Shown here: positions 42,873 to 51,784 of the stretch, one piece after another | How the letters are laid out: each line of letters begins with the position of its first letter | Position numbering within the stretch: position 1 is the first letter of the stretch | Source of the DNA: Cellulomonas marina | GTDB lineage: Bacteria > Actinomycetota > Actinomycetes > Actinomycetales > Cellulomonadaceae | Length of the DNA stretch: 64,000 nucleotides | NCBI RefSeq assembly: GCF_900111925.1 | Contig: NZ_FOKA01000017.1 | Location: 16,533-80,532, forward strand | Direction of reading: 5' to 3' | Notes under the pieces: generated by a model | What the model was told of the DNA's origin: nothing | Seen by the model: only the letters and a program-made list of their open reading frames with translations | Database searches by the model: none | Position numbers and translations under genes: made by a program

Positions 42873-43786
42873 GCGACGACCGCGACGGGGACGGCGTGGG
42901 CGTGCCGGGCGGGGACCCGGTCGCCCTGACGCCGGCCGTGCTGCGCGACTGGCCGCTGCCCGACCGCCGCGGGTCGAAGGACCGGCGGGGGGCGGTCCTC
43001 GTCGTCGGCGGGGCGCGCGGGACGGTCGGCGCCGTGCTGCTCGCCGGTGTCGCCGCGCTCCGCGTGGGGGCCGGGCGGCTGAGCCTGGCGGTGGCGGGGT
43101 CCGTCGCCCCGGCGCTCGCGGTGGCCGTCCCCGAGGCGGGCGTCACGGGGCTGCCCGAGACCGCCGCCGGATCTCTCGTCGGGTCCGACGCGGGTCTGCT
43201 CGACGGCGACCTGGAGCGGGCGCGTGCCGTCGTCCTCGGGCCGGGGCTCGACGAGCCCGACGGCACGCGGGCGCTGCTGCGGGCGGTCGCGACCCGCACG
43301 GGCACGGACGTGCCCGTCCTGCTCGACGCCTTCGCCCTCGGGGTGCTGCCGTCGACGCCCGACGTGCACGACGCGCTCGCCGGCCGCCTCGTCCTCACGC
43401 CGAACGGCGCCGAGGCGGACCGGCTGCTCGGCGACGACGAGGGCGGGGCGCACGGGTCCGACCGCGAGGTCGCGCACGCGATCGCGGCGCGCTTCGGTGC
43501 GGTCGTGGCCCTCAGCGGCACGGTCGTCGCGCCCGACGGACGCGCGTGGACCTCGCCGACCGGCGCCTCCGGCCTCGGCACGTCGGGCAGCGGGGACGTC
43601 CTCGCGGGCGCCGTGGCCGGCCTGCTCGCGGGCGGGACGCCGACCGACCAGGCCGCCTGCTGGGGCGTGTCCATGCACGGCCTCGCCGGCGACCGGCTGG
43701 CCGCCCGCGTCGGCCCGCTGGGCTACCTCGCGCGCGAGCTGTGCGAGGAGCTGCCGCGCGTGCTGGTGGAGCTCACCGCCCGCTAG
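42869..43786 (+). CDS. nnrD: ADP/ATP-dependent NAD(P)H-hydrate dehydratase
   Basis: A 305-residue YjeF C-terminal (ribokinase-like) protein that repairs hydrated NADH and NADPH. GAVLVVGGARGTVGAVLLAGVA, LTPNGAEADRLLG and GTSGSGDVLAGAVAGLLAGG match the family; the last contains the catalytic Asp. No N-terminal epimerase domain (NnrE) is fused. The ATG overlaps the phosphatase stop. Its last 14 bases overlap the convergent small gene. Confidence 0.93.
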   Translation: MSDDRDGDGVGVPGGDPVALTPAVLRDWPLPDRRGSKDRRGAVLVVGGARGTVGAVLLAGVAALRVGAGRLSLAVAGSVAPALAVAVPEAGVTGLPETAAGSLVGSDAGLLDGDLERARAVVLGPGLDEPDGTRALLRAVATRTGTDVPVLLDAFALGVLPSTPDVHDALAGRLVLTPNGAEADRLLGDDEGGAHGSDREVAHAIAARFGAVVALSGTVVAPDGRAWTSPTGASGLGTSGSGDVLAGAVAGLLAGGTPTDQAACWGVSMHGLAGDRLAARVGPLGYLARELCEELPRVLVELTAR

Positions 43787-44042
43787 GCGGCGCGCCGGCG
43801 GCCGACGCGCGGACCAGCCGCGGGACCCCCCGCGCGGGCGACGGGACGGCTCCCGCGCGACGGCTGCGGTCCCGGTCGGCCCACCGGACGCTCGCCCGGG
43901 CGTCCAGCTCGGCGACGACGTCGAGCAGCCGCCGACCGGCCTCGTCGCGCCCGACGGGGTCGTCGGCCTCCATGCGGCGCCGCACGAGCTCGCGCAGCAG
44001 GACGTGCAGGTGCTCGCAGGACACGAGCGACAGATCGGACAT
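43773..44042 (-). CDS. Small hypothetical protein
   Basis: An 89-residue protein beginning MSDLSLVSCEHLHVLLRELV. The first 60 residues are helical with a heptad-like pattern; the rest is basic and Pro/Ala-rich. The ATG at 44042 has AAGGGG upstream, which supports translation. Its 3' end overlaps the convergent dehydratase gene by 14 bases. It diverges from the CheB-like gene and could belong to that signalling system, but nothing in the sequence proves a role. Confidence 0.5.
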   Translation of the reverse strand: MSDLSLVSCEHLHVLLRELVRRRMEADDPVGRDEAGRRLLDVVAELDARASVRWADRDRSRRAGAVPSPARGVPRLVRASAAGAPPSGR

Positions 44043-44219
44043 GACCGCCCCTTGGCGACGCCGACCGTGCGCGATCTTCACCCGGTCGGACGACAACGGT
44101 CGCACCTCACGGGCCGCCGGGGCAAGACCCCCACGGGACTCGCGCACCACGGGTGTCCGGGACCGCGCGGCCGCACCGACCGGCACTACGGTGGACCAGC
44201 GACGGAGGGAGGTGCAGGC

Positions 44220-45393
44220 ATGGCACGCAGGGACCTGGTGGTGGTGGGCGCGTCGGCCGGAGGGGTCGAGGCGCTGCGCACGCTCGTGGCCGGGCTGCCG
44301 GCCGACCTGCCCGCGGCGGTCGTGGTGGTGCTCCACCTGCCCCCCCTCGGCGGCGAGCCACCTCGCGGCCATCCTGGACCGGTGCGGGGCGCTGCCGGCG
44401 CACGAGGCGGTCGAGGGGGACGTCCTCCTGCCCGGGCACGTGTACGTCGCGCCGCCGGACCGGCACGTCGTCGTCGTCGGCGAGACGCTCACGCTCGTGC
44501 GCGGGCCGCGCGAGAACGGCCACCGGCCGTCCGTGGACGTCCTCTTCCGCTCGGCCGCCCGCTCGCACGGGCCCCGTGCCGTCGGCGTGGTCCTGTCGGG
44601 CACGCTCGACGACGGGACCGTCGGCGCGTTGAGCCTGCACAGCAGGGGCGCCACCTGCCTCGTGCAGGAGCCCGACGACGCCGCGTACCCCGGGATGCCG
44701 GCCTCGGTGCTGGCCGCCGACCACCCCGACCACGTCCTGCCGGTCGCCGCGATGCCCGCGCTGCTCGTGCGCCTGCTCGCCGAGGACCTGCCGGGTGGGG
44801 GTGGCACCGGCGCTCCGGGAGGCGACGTCGACGGCGGCCTCGACGGCGACCTGGTCGACGTGGAGCTGGCCATCACGCGCATGGAGGACGCGGCGCTGAG
44901 CGCCGGCGACCGCCCGGGCGTCCCGTCGCCCTTCGCCTGCCCCGACTGCGCGGGCGTGCTCTTCGAGCTCGTCGACGGGCCGGTGACCCGCTACCGCTGC
45001 CGGGTCGGCCACGCGTGGTCCCCCGACAGCCTGTCGTCGCAGCAGTCGACCGCCGTCGAGAGCGCGCTGTGGATGGCGCTGCGCGCCCTGGAGGAGAAGG
45101 CCGCGCTGGCCGACCGTCTCGCGGACAACGCGGCCCGTCGGCAGCACCGGCTCACGGAGCACACGTTCACCGTCCAGGCCGGCGAGGCCCGCGCGTCGGC
45201 GCTGGTGCTCCGCGACCTCGTCGAGCGGACCTCGGCGCTCACGGCCATGGCGGCCGTGGAGAGCGAGGCCGAGCTCGCGGCCGCCCGCGACCTCGCCGCG
45301 GAGCTCGCCGGGCGCCGGCCCGCGGGGCACGGGCACGGCTCGGCGGGCGGCCCCGGTGGAGCCGGTGGCCGCGACGAGGAGGGCGGGCGGTGA
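44220..45393 (+). pseudogene. CheB-type methylesterase gene with a +1 frameshift in a C7 run
   Basis: The ATG at 44220 (strong GGAGGGAGG) encodes a normal CheB start with GASAGGVEAL and VVVLHLPP. After a run of seven C (44340-44346) the frame is lost. The neighbouring frame then continues the family perfectly (AASHLAAILDRCGALPAHEA, VVLSGTLDDGTVGALSL) to a zinc-ribbon-like CPDC...CRVGHAWSP segment and a stop at 45393. With six C the product would be 390 residues. Catalytic Ser, His and Asp are all present. The cause may be sequencing error, a real mutation, or slippage-based switching. It is coupled to the CheR gene (GTGA). Confidence 0.85.
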
Positions 45394-47201
45394 GCCACGA
45401 GGACGACGAGGTCGAGCCCGACGAGGACGGGTCCGCCGCTCTCGGGCCCCTCGTGGCGGAGACGCCCGACCCCCAGCTGACCGCACTGCTCGAGCACCTG
45501 CGCGAGCAGCGGGGTTTCGACTTCACCGGCTACAAGTCCGCGAGCCTGGCGCGGCGCATCGGACGCCGGATGGCGGCCGCGGGCGTCGGCTCGTACGAGG
45601 ACTACCAGGACCGCCTGTCGGTGGACCCGGGTGAGTTCGACGCCCTCTTCGACACCGTCCTGATCAACGTCACGGCGTTCTTCCGGGACGCCGACGCGTG
45701 GGAGCACCTGCGCACGGAGGTCCTGCCGCGCCTGCTGGCGCGCCGCACGGGCCGGCTGCGCGTGTGGAGCGCCGCGTGCGCGAGCGGCCAGGAGCCGTAC
45801 TCCCTGGCCGTGCTGCTGGCCGAGGCGCTGGGGCCCGAGGAGTTCGCCGACCGCGTGAAGATCTACGCGACCGACGTCGACGAGGTCGCGCTGGCGACGG
45901 CCCGCAACGGCCTCTACGACGAGCGCGAGGTCGCCGGCGTGCCGGAGCAGACGCTGGCCCGGTGGTTCGAGCCGGTGGGCGACCGCTTCCAGGTGCGCAA
46001 GGAGCTGCGCCGCGCCGTCATCTTCGGCCGGAACGACCTGATCCAGGACGCGCCGATCTCCCACATCGACCTCCTCCTGTGCCGCAACGCGCTCATGTAC
46101 TTCAACGCGCAGACGCAGGCCCAGATCGTCCGGCGCCTGCACTTCGCGCTCGAGCCGCACGGCGTGCTGTTCCTCGGCAAGGCGGAGATGCTCCTGTCCC
46201 ACCCGGACCTCTTCCAGCCGCTCGAGCTGCGGCGGCGGTTCTTCCGCAAGGTGGTCGGCGAACCGCGGCGCGTCGCGATGCCGCTGACCGGGGCCGCACC
46301 GGCGGACGCGGTGCCGCCCGAGGACCTGTCGCGGCTGTGGGAGGAGGCCCTGCTCCAGGCCCCGGCCGCGCAGGTCGTCATCGGCCGCGACGGGGTCCTC
46401 GTGGCGTCGAACCGCCGCGCGCAGTCCCTCTTCGCCATCGGTCCGCGCGACGCCGGCCGCCCCTTCCACGACCTCGAGATGTCCTACAAGCCGGTCGAGC
46501 TGCGGTCCTCGATCGAGCAGGTCCTGGCCGCGCGCGCTCCCCTGTGGCTGCGCGACCTCTCGTGGCAGCGGGTGGGGCAGCGGCCCGTGAGCCTCGACGT
46601 CCAGGTCGTCCCGCTGCTGACCTCCGACGGTGAGGTCCTGGGCGTCACGGTGATCTTCAACGACGTCACCCGGTACCGCGAGCTGCAGGACCAGCTCGAG
46701 CAGGCCAACCAGCACCTCGAGGCGGCCTACGAGGAGCTGCAGTCCACGAACGAGGAGCTCGAGACGATGAACGAGGAGCTCCAGTCGACGAACGACGAGC
46801 TGAACTCGTCGAACGAGGAGCTGCGGCTGCGCACCGCCGAGGTGGGTGAGCTCGCACACTTCCTCGAGGCCGTCCTCGGCGGCCTGCGGGCGGGGGTCGC
46901 GGTGCTCGACGACGACCTGCGCGTGCTCGCCTGGAACGAGCGCGCCGCCGACCTGTGGGGGGTGCGCGACGACGAGGCGCTGGGCCGGCCCATGGGCGAC
47001 CTCGACATCGGGCTCCCGTTCGACCGGCTGCGTCCGCTGCTGGTCGCCCACGCGAACGGCCTGCCCGCCGAGGACGTGGTCCGCGTCGAGGCCGTCAACC
47101 GCCGGGGGCGCACGGTTGACCTCGACGTGGCCGTCTCGCCGCTGCGCCGCGGCGGCGCGGGCGCGGACGGCGCCATCGTCGTCATGACCGTCGTCGGCTG
47201 A
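45390..47201 (+). CDS. CheR methyltransferase with PAS domains and coiled coil
   Basis: A 603-residue protein. The N-terminal CheR domain (about residues 25-285) has GFDFTGYKSASLARRIGRRM, WSAACASGQEPYSLA for AdoMet, and LLLCRNALMYF. A PAS domain (about 315-425) precedes a coiled coil near 430-490 (ELQSTNEELETMNEELQ), followed by a second PAS-like domain to the end. This is the chemotaxis-like CheB/CheR regulatory pair usually found outside flagellar operons, acting on an unknown receptor or kinase. The GTG at 45390 overlaps the CheB stop. Its end overlaps the convergent GAF-ANTAR gene by 20 bases. Confidence 0.92.
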   Translation: MSHEDDEVEPDEDGSAALGPLVAETPDPQLTALLEHLREQRGFDFTGYKSASLARRIGRRMAAAGVGSYEDYQDRLSVDPGEFDALFDTVLINVTAFFRDADAWEHLRTEVLPRLLARRTGRLRVWSAACASGQEPYSLAVLLAEALGPEEFADRVKIYATDVDEVALATARNGLYDEREVAGVPEQTLARWFEPVGDRFQVRKELRRAVIFGRNDLIQDAPISHIDLLLCRNALMYFNAQTQAQIVRRLHFALEPHGVLFLGKAEMLLSHPDLFQPLELRRRFFRKVVGEPRRVAMPLTGAAPADAVPPEDLSRLWEEALLQAPAAQVVIGRDGVLVASNRRAQSLFAIGPRDAGRPFHDLEMSYKPVELRSSIEQVLAARAPLWLRDLSWQRVGQRPVSLDVQVVPLLTSDGEVLGVTVIFNDVTRYRELQDQLEQANQHLEAAYEELQSTNEELETMNEELQSTNDELNSSNEELRLRTAEVGELAHFLEAVLGGLRAGVAVLDDDLRVLAWNERAADLWGVRDDEALGRPMGDLDIGLPFDRLRPLLVAHANGLPAEDVVRVEAVNRRGRTVDLDVAVSPLRRGGAGADGAIVVMTVVG

Positions 47202-48591
47202 CCCCCGGTCGAGCGGGGGCACCGTTCGCGCCGCGCTCCTCCGCAGGCGCGGGGGGCGCGGGCCGGGAGGCGGCGGTCTGCTCGACGAGCGCCGTGGCCA
47301 GCACGCGCAGCTTGACGTTGCGCTGCTGGCTCAGGGCCGACAGGAACGCGAACGCCTCGTCCGCCGTGCCTCCGCGGCGCGCCATGATGATGCCCTTCGC
47401 CTCGTCGATGACGGCGCGGGAGGTCAACGCCTGGTCGAGCTGAGCGGCCAGGGTCCGCAGACGGTCCTTCTGCGCGACCTCGACGAGCACCGCGCCCCCG
47501 GCCGCCGCGAGCAGCTCGGCGACGTCCACGTCCTCCTCGGTGAAGGCGTCCCGCCGCGTGCTGTACAGGTTGACCGCGCCGACGAGCCCCTCGTCGCCGG
47601 TCACCGGGACCGCCAGCACGGAGACCACGGCCGCACCGGCCGCGGTCCGCGCCAGCCCCGCCCACCGGGAGTCGGCCGCGACGTCGCCCGTGACGACGGT
47701 CTCGTGCGCCTCGGACGCCGTCACGCACGGCCCCGTCCCGGCCAGCACCTGCGCGCCGTCGAAGGCCGCCGCCAGCTCGGACGTCGACGCGACGGCCGTC
47801 GGCTCGGCCGCCGAGCCCAGGTTGACGCTCACCGCCTCCGCCGCCGCCACCGCCCGGTGGGTGACGTCGGCGATCCTCGAGAGGAGCTCCTGCGTACCGC
47901 CGGCGCGCGCCGGCAACCAGCACATGTCGGCGAAGGCGCCCGCGAGGGCGAGGGCGCGGCTCGACGCCTGCGCCGCCGGCCGTGACTCGTCGGCCAGGAA
48001 GAACGTCCACGCCAGCTCCCCCTCCTCCGCCGTCCAGCCGTCGGAGGTCACCGCGAGGTCGACGACGACGGGCTCGCTCCGTCGCGGCAGCAGCCGTACC
48101 CGCAGCCGGACGGGGTCGCCGGAGGCGGTCGCGGAGCCCAGCAGCGAGCGGACCTGCGGGCGGTCCTCCTCGTGCACGAGCAGCGGGAGCGGCTTGCGCA
48201 CGAGGTGCGCGAGCGCGATGTGCAGCATCTGCCCGGCCGCCGCGTTCGCGGAGACGACGACGCCGGCGCGGTCGGTGACGACCATCGGGACCGGCAGCAT
48301 CGAGGCCAGCCACTGCCGTTGCAGGCCCGCGGCCCGGCGCTCGGCCAGGAGCCGGGCGATCTGCTCGCGCTGGAGGCGCAGCTCCTCGTCCGCGACCCGC
48401 AGCTCCTCGTTGGCGGTGGCGAGCCCCTGGACGGTGGCGTCGTCCATGGGTGCCGCGCCCCCCCGTCCGATCCGGCCGATGAGGTCGTCCAGCGCGCGCA
48501 GGTCCCCGGACACCCATGACCTGCTCCCCGGGAGCGGCGTCGTCCGGGGGGTGGTCCGCGGTCGGGGCAGCGCGTGCTCCTCGGTGGTCAC
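47182..48591 (-). CDS. PAS-GAF-ANTAR RNA-binding antiterminator
   Basis: A 469-residue cytoplasmic regulator. A helical segment (about 50-85, VADEELRLQREQIARLLAER) leads into a PAS domain (about 95-205), a GAF domain (about 235-380) and a C-terminal ANTAR domain (about 385-440) with AVIDEAKGIIMARRGGTADEAF. ANTAR domains bind paired stem-loops in mRNA and prevent termination. The GTG at 48591 has AGAGGAGA upstream. It is convergent with the CheR gene. Its ligand is unknown. Confidence 0.93.
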   Translation of the reverse strand: MTTEEHALPRPRTTPRTTPLPGSRSWVSGDLRALDDLIGRIGRGGAAPMDDATVQGLATANEELRVADEELRLQREQIARLLAERRAAGLQRQWLASMLPVPMVVTDRAGVVVSANAAAGQMLHIALAHLVRKPLPLLVHEEDRPQVRSLLGSATASGDPVRLRVRLLPRRSEPVVVDLAVTSDGWTAEEGELAWTFFLADESRPAAQASSRALALAGAFADMCWLPARAGGTQELLSRIADVTHRAVAAAEAVSVNLGSAAEPTAVASTSELAAAFDGAQVLAGTGPCVTASEAHETVVTGDVAADSRWAGLARTAAGAAVVSVLAVPVTGDEGLVGAVNLYSTRRDAFTEEDVDVAELLAAAGGAVLVEVAQKDRLRTLAAQLDQALTSRAVIDEAKGIIMARRGGTADEAFAFLSALSQQRNVKLRVLATALVEQTAASRPAPPAPAEERGANGAPARPGVSRRRS

Positions 48592-48681
48592 CGTGGTCTC
48601 CTCTCGCCACTGACGACGGACGGGCGGCCGGGACGAACCGTCCCGACCGCCCGTCCTGGGGGTTCTCGTCCTACCGTAGCC

Positions 48682-49563
48682 CTAGTCCTTGTGCAGGACG
48701 TCCTTGATCTTGCTCGTGACCTTCTCCGCGGTGTTCGGCACCGGCGAGGTGCCGTACAGGCGCGGGTCGGGGACGGTGGGCGGCGGCATGGGCACCCCGG
48801 CGGGCGGCTCGGCCACGTAGGTGAACTCGCCCTTGCCGTCGGGGGTGGGGCCCGACGCCCAGGAGCCCTCGGACGCGAGGGGCCCGTTCGAGAAGTTGAT
48901 GTACTGGTACGACACGTCGCGGTCCTCGTTCGCCAGCGGGAAGTTGCTCGGCACGGGGAACAGCTCGTGCCCCTCCTCCTGCAGCTCCTTCGCGGCCGCC
49001 ATCCACTGGTTCTGGTGCATGGTGTCGCGGGCGAGGAGGAAGCCGAGCAGGTCCTTCACGCCGTGGTCGTCGGTCATGTGGTACAGCCGGGCCACCTGGA
49101 GGCGGCCCTGCATCTCGGCGTTCGCGTTCGCGGTGAAGTCCGCCAGCAGGTTGCCGCTGGCCGTGACGTAGGCGCCGCTCCAGGGGTTGCCGTTGCTGTC
49201 GACCGGGCGCGCTCCCGCCCCGGCGACGATGGCGTGCTGGACGTCCATGCCGCCGATGATCGCCGCCACGGTCGGGTCGTCCTGGATGGCCTTCTCCGTG
49301 GCGCCCACGGGGGCCTTCTCGAGCAGCTGGGCGATCATCGTCGCGAGGATCTCGACGTGGCCGAACTCCTCCGCGCCGATCCCGTACAGCAGGTCGCGGT
49401 ACTTGCCGGGCAGGTGGGTGTTCCAGGCCTGGAAGCCGTACTGCATGGCGACCGTGATCTCGCCGTACTGCCCGCCGAGGACCTCCTGCAGCTTGCGCGC
49501 GAAGACGGCGTCGGGCTTGTCGGGCTTGGCCTGGTGCTGGAGCTCCTGGCGGTGGAAGAACAT
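48682..49563 (-). CDS. Manganese catalase
   Basis: A 293-residue non-heme catalase that converts hydrogen peroxide to water and oxygen. The dimanganese ligands are visible: Glu35 (GGQYGEIT), Glu66 and His69 (EEFGHVEIL), Glu150 (NAEMQGRL) and His183 (TMHQNQW). The ATG at 49563 follows GGAGGAG. There is no signal peptide. It stands among ANTAR and PAS proteins and supports a stress role for the region. Confidence 0.97.
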   Translation of the reverse strand: MFFHRQELQHQAKPDKPDAVFARKLQEVLGGQYGEITVAMQYGFQAWNTHLPGKYRDLLYGIGAEEFGHVEILATMIAQLLEKAPVGATEKAIQDDPTVAAIIGGMDVQHAIVAGAGARPVDSNGNPWSGAYVTASGNLLADFTANANAEMQGRLQVARLYHMTDDHGVKDLLGFLLARDTMHQNQWMAAAKELQEEGHELFPVPSNFPLANEDRDVSYQYINFSNGPLASEGSWASGPTPDGKGEFTYVAEPPAGVPMPPPTVPDPRLYGTSPVPNTAEKVTSKIKDVLHKD

Positions 49564-49738
49564 GGGGCGGCCACTCCTCCCGCCGGCGCGCGGCCGGCCG
49601 GCAGTGCGTGCGCTCCGCCCTGGCGTTGGACGGGGCCGCGGCGACGACGGTCGTCGCTGCCGCTGCTCTCGACGCTAGGTGCGGTCGCCCGGCCCTGCCA
49701 CCGGGCGACCGGTCCGGCCCGTGGCTACGGTCGGTGAC

Positions 49739-50185
49739 GTGGGACGTCGCGCCGCGCGCTGGGTGACGGCGGGGCCGTCGGGCCTCGTCGCGATCGCCGT
49801 CTGCCTGACCTGTGCCGGGTGCGGTGGTCCGGACGGCGACGACGCCGTCCACGTCGCGCTCCAGCTGGAGACGGCTCTGGCCGCCGGTCAGGGGCCGGAG
49901 GCCTGCGCGCTCCTGCTGCCGGCCGCGGCGGAGGCGGTGGCCGACCGCACGGGCAACTCCTGCGACGGAGGAGTGGTGGACCTCGTCGGGGTCAGCGGCG
50001 CCGACCCGGCGGCCGCTGCGACGACCACGGCACCCCGCGTCGCCGTGGCGGGTCGGCAGGCCCAGGTCGCGCTGTCCGGCGACACCGTCTTCCTCGCGCG
50101 CGACGGCGAGGGGTGGGTCGTCACCGCGGCCCTGTGCGCGGCGCGCGCCGACCGGCCGTACGACTGCGAGGTGGAGGCGTCGTGA
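49739..50185 (+). CDS. Small lipoprotein of unknown function
   Basis: A 148-residue protein with a lipoprotein signal ending in TCAGC near residue 27. The mature part is Ala/Val/Asp-rich with three further cysteines (ACALL, NSCDGG, ALCAARADRPYDC) that could form disulfides. It resembles small exported actinobacterial proteins with no known role. The GTG at 49739 follows TACGGT by seven bases with no ribosome site, so the mRNA is probably leaderless. It leads a three-gene overlapping operon with a 30-residue membrane peptide and a DUF6766 protein. Confidence 0.78.
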   Translation: MGRRAARWVTAGPSGLVAIAVCLTCAGCGGPDGDDAVHVALQLETALAAGQGPEACALLLPAAAEAVADRTGNSCDGGVVDLVGVSGADPAAAATTTAPRVAVAGRQAQVALSGDTVFLARDGEGWVVTAALCAARADRPYDCEVEAS

Positions 50186-50274
50186 GGTCCACCCGCGTGC
50201 TCTTCGTCCTCGTCGTGACGCTCGTCGTCTCCACGCTGGCCGCGGTGGTCGTGCTCGCGGCGGTCCGCCGGTGA
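50182..50274 (+). CDS. 30-residue single-helix membrane peptide
   Basis: A GTG at 50182 overlaps the lipoprotein stop (GTGA), and its own TGA overlaps the next GTG (50271), so it fits exactly between two real genes. The product is VRSTRV, then a hydrophobic helix (LFVLVVTLVVSTLAAVVVLA) and two arginines. Both coupling overlaps are identical in type to those of confirmed genes in this window. No family is known to me. A chance open frame is possible, but its length, hydrophobicity and exact fit argue against it. Confidence 0.6.
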   Translation: MRSTRVLFVLVVTLVVSTLAAVVVLAAVRR

Positions 50275-50999
50275 GCGGCACTACCGACGCGGCGCCTCCG
50301 GATCTGCGACCGAGCCCGGCCGGCGTCCGCGGCGTGCTCTGGCGCAACGGCCTGACGCTCGTCTTCTTGCTCTTCCTGCTGCTGTCCCTCGTCGGGCAGG
50401 CGGTCGCCGGGGCGCGCCTCTTCGACGAGGAGCAGCGCGCCGCCGGGCTCGACCCCGTCGGGCTCCTGGCGTACGTCGGGTCCTCGTCCTTCGCCGTCGA
50501 CCTCGCGGAGAACTGGCAGTCCGAGTACCTGCAGTTCTTCCTCTTCGTCGTCGCCACGGTGTGGTTGGTGCAGGTCGGCTCGCCCGAGTCCAAGCCGCTC
50601 GACGGGGTCGGCCGCGAGTCGGACGAGGAGCAGCGGGTCGGCGAGCACGCCGGCCCGGGCGCGCCGTCGTGGGCGCGCCGTCGCGGCTGGCGGCTTGCGG
50701 TCTACTCGCGCTCGCTCAGCCTGGTCATGGGGGGCATCTTCCTGCTCGCCTGGGTCGCGCAGTCCGTGGCGGGCGCTGCCGCCTACAGCGAGGAGCAGAT
50801 GCGCGACCTGCAGGACCCGGTCACGTGGTGGCAGTACGTCCGCATGCCGGAGTTCTGGAGCCGGACGCTGCAGAACTGGCAGTCGGAGTTCCTCGCCGTG
50901 GCGTCGATGGTGCTCTTCGCCGTGTACCTGCGCGAGAGGGGCTCGTCGCAGTCCAAGCCCGTGGGCGCGTCCCACACCACGACCGGCGTCGACGGCTGA
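50271..50999 (+). CDS. DUF6766 family membrane protein with internal duplication
   Basis: A 242-residue integral membrane protein. Two halves (about residues 20-110 and 145-232) share the order hydrophobic helix, QAVAGA/QSVAGA, DEEQ/SEEQ, NWQSE, hydrophobic helix and SPESKPLD/SSQSKPVG. The internal repeat is clear. Four membrane helices are expected. It is the third gene of the overlapping operon. No function is established for the family. Confidence 0.85.
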   Translation: MSGTTDAAPPDLRPSPAGVRGVLWRNGLTLVFLLFLLLSLVGQAVAGARLFDEEQRAAGLDPVGLLAYVGSSSFAVDLAENWQSEYLQFFLFVVATVWLVQVGSPESKPLDGVGRESDEEQRVGEHAGPGAPSWARRRGWRLAVYSRSLSLVMGGIFLLAWVAQSVAGAAAYSEEQMRDLQDPVTWWQYVRMPEFWSRTLQNWQSEFLAVASMVLFAVYLRERGSSQSKPVGASHTTTGVDG

Positions 51000-51047
51000 C
51001 GCGGACGGCCGGGATGCCGGGGCCGTGGCCCCTGTCGCGCCCGGACC

Positions 51048-51626
51048 TCAGCGCGACTGCTGCGGCCGGGCTCCCGTCGCGTAGGCCAGGTGCCCGCCCA
51101 GGTAGGCGCCGCCGCCGGCGATGCCGAAGGACGCCAGGCTCGCCGCCACGCCCGCGCGCCGGTGTCCGCGGCGGCGCAGCAGCCACGCGCCGGCGAAGCC
51201 GGCGAGGGCCACCCCGTTGAGGGCCGCGTGCACCACGCCGACCCGCCGGACGCCCGTGTCCCCCGCCGACCAGTCCGCGAGCCCGGTGATCACCGCGGGC
51301 ACGGCCGCCAGGACGCCGAGCCCCAGCAGCCGGTCCGCCGCGTCCTGCGCGCCCTCCCCCCCGACGAGGTCGAGCACCACCGAGGACGTCCACAGCCCGA
51401 CGGGCGCGTCGGTGAGGACGGGGTGCAGCGGGTGCCCGAGCGCCGCGCCCCTCAGGGTGCGCCACCGGCGCTCCCCGCCGACGACCGGACGCGCGACGGC
51501 CTCCAGCACCGCGACGGCGGGGTCGAGGGCCGACCGGCGCTCGAGGGCGTCGGTGAGGTGCCGCGCCGTGGACCGGGAGTACACCCCGGCACCGGCGTGA
51601 TCGAGGGCTGTGCGGGTCGTGCTCAT
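51048..51626 (-). CDS. DUF2231 family membrane protein
   Basis: A 192-residue protein. GHPLHPVLTDAPVGLWTSSVVLDLVGG in the centre is the hallmark of the DUF2231 family, whose members have about four membrane helices; some are linked to heme or respiratory proteins. The N-terminus (about 1-60) is soluble and helical. The ATG at 51626 follows GGAGG. It is convergent with the DUF6766 gene, separated by 48 bases without a convincing terminator. Confidence 0.85.
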   Translation of the reverse strand: MSTTRTALDHAGAGVYSRSTARHLTDALERRSALDPAVAVLEAVARPVVGGERRWRTLRGAALGHPLHPVLTDAPVGLWTSSVVLDLVGGEGAQDAADRLLGLGVLAAVPAVITGLADWSAGDTGVRRVGVVHAALNGVALAGFAGAWLLRRRGHRRAGVAASLASFGIAGGGAYLGGHLAYATGARPQQSR

Positions 51627-51784
51627 CCGGGCCTCCGCGCACGGGCCGTGCGCACCGACACGGTCCCGCCCGGGCCTGGACGGGTCGTCGGCGCGCCCCG
51701 CTGCGCGGGCCGCCGTGCGCGGCCACCCTCGCAAGGCGGTCCGACGCCCGCCACCGGGGGCGCCGTGCCGGCGTCCGGCGCCGC

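Noticed and set aside
43224..45389. Single open frame joining the dehydratase region, the CheB start and CheR
   Set aside because: It is an accident of the frameshift. Family similarity switches frames at the C7 tract, and CheR has its own GTG with the usual overlap.
51000..51047. GGGGCC-GT-GGCCCC as terminator between DUF6766 and DUF2231 genes
   Set aside because: The loop would be only two bases and the surrounding sequence does not extend the stem.
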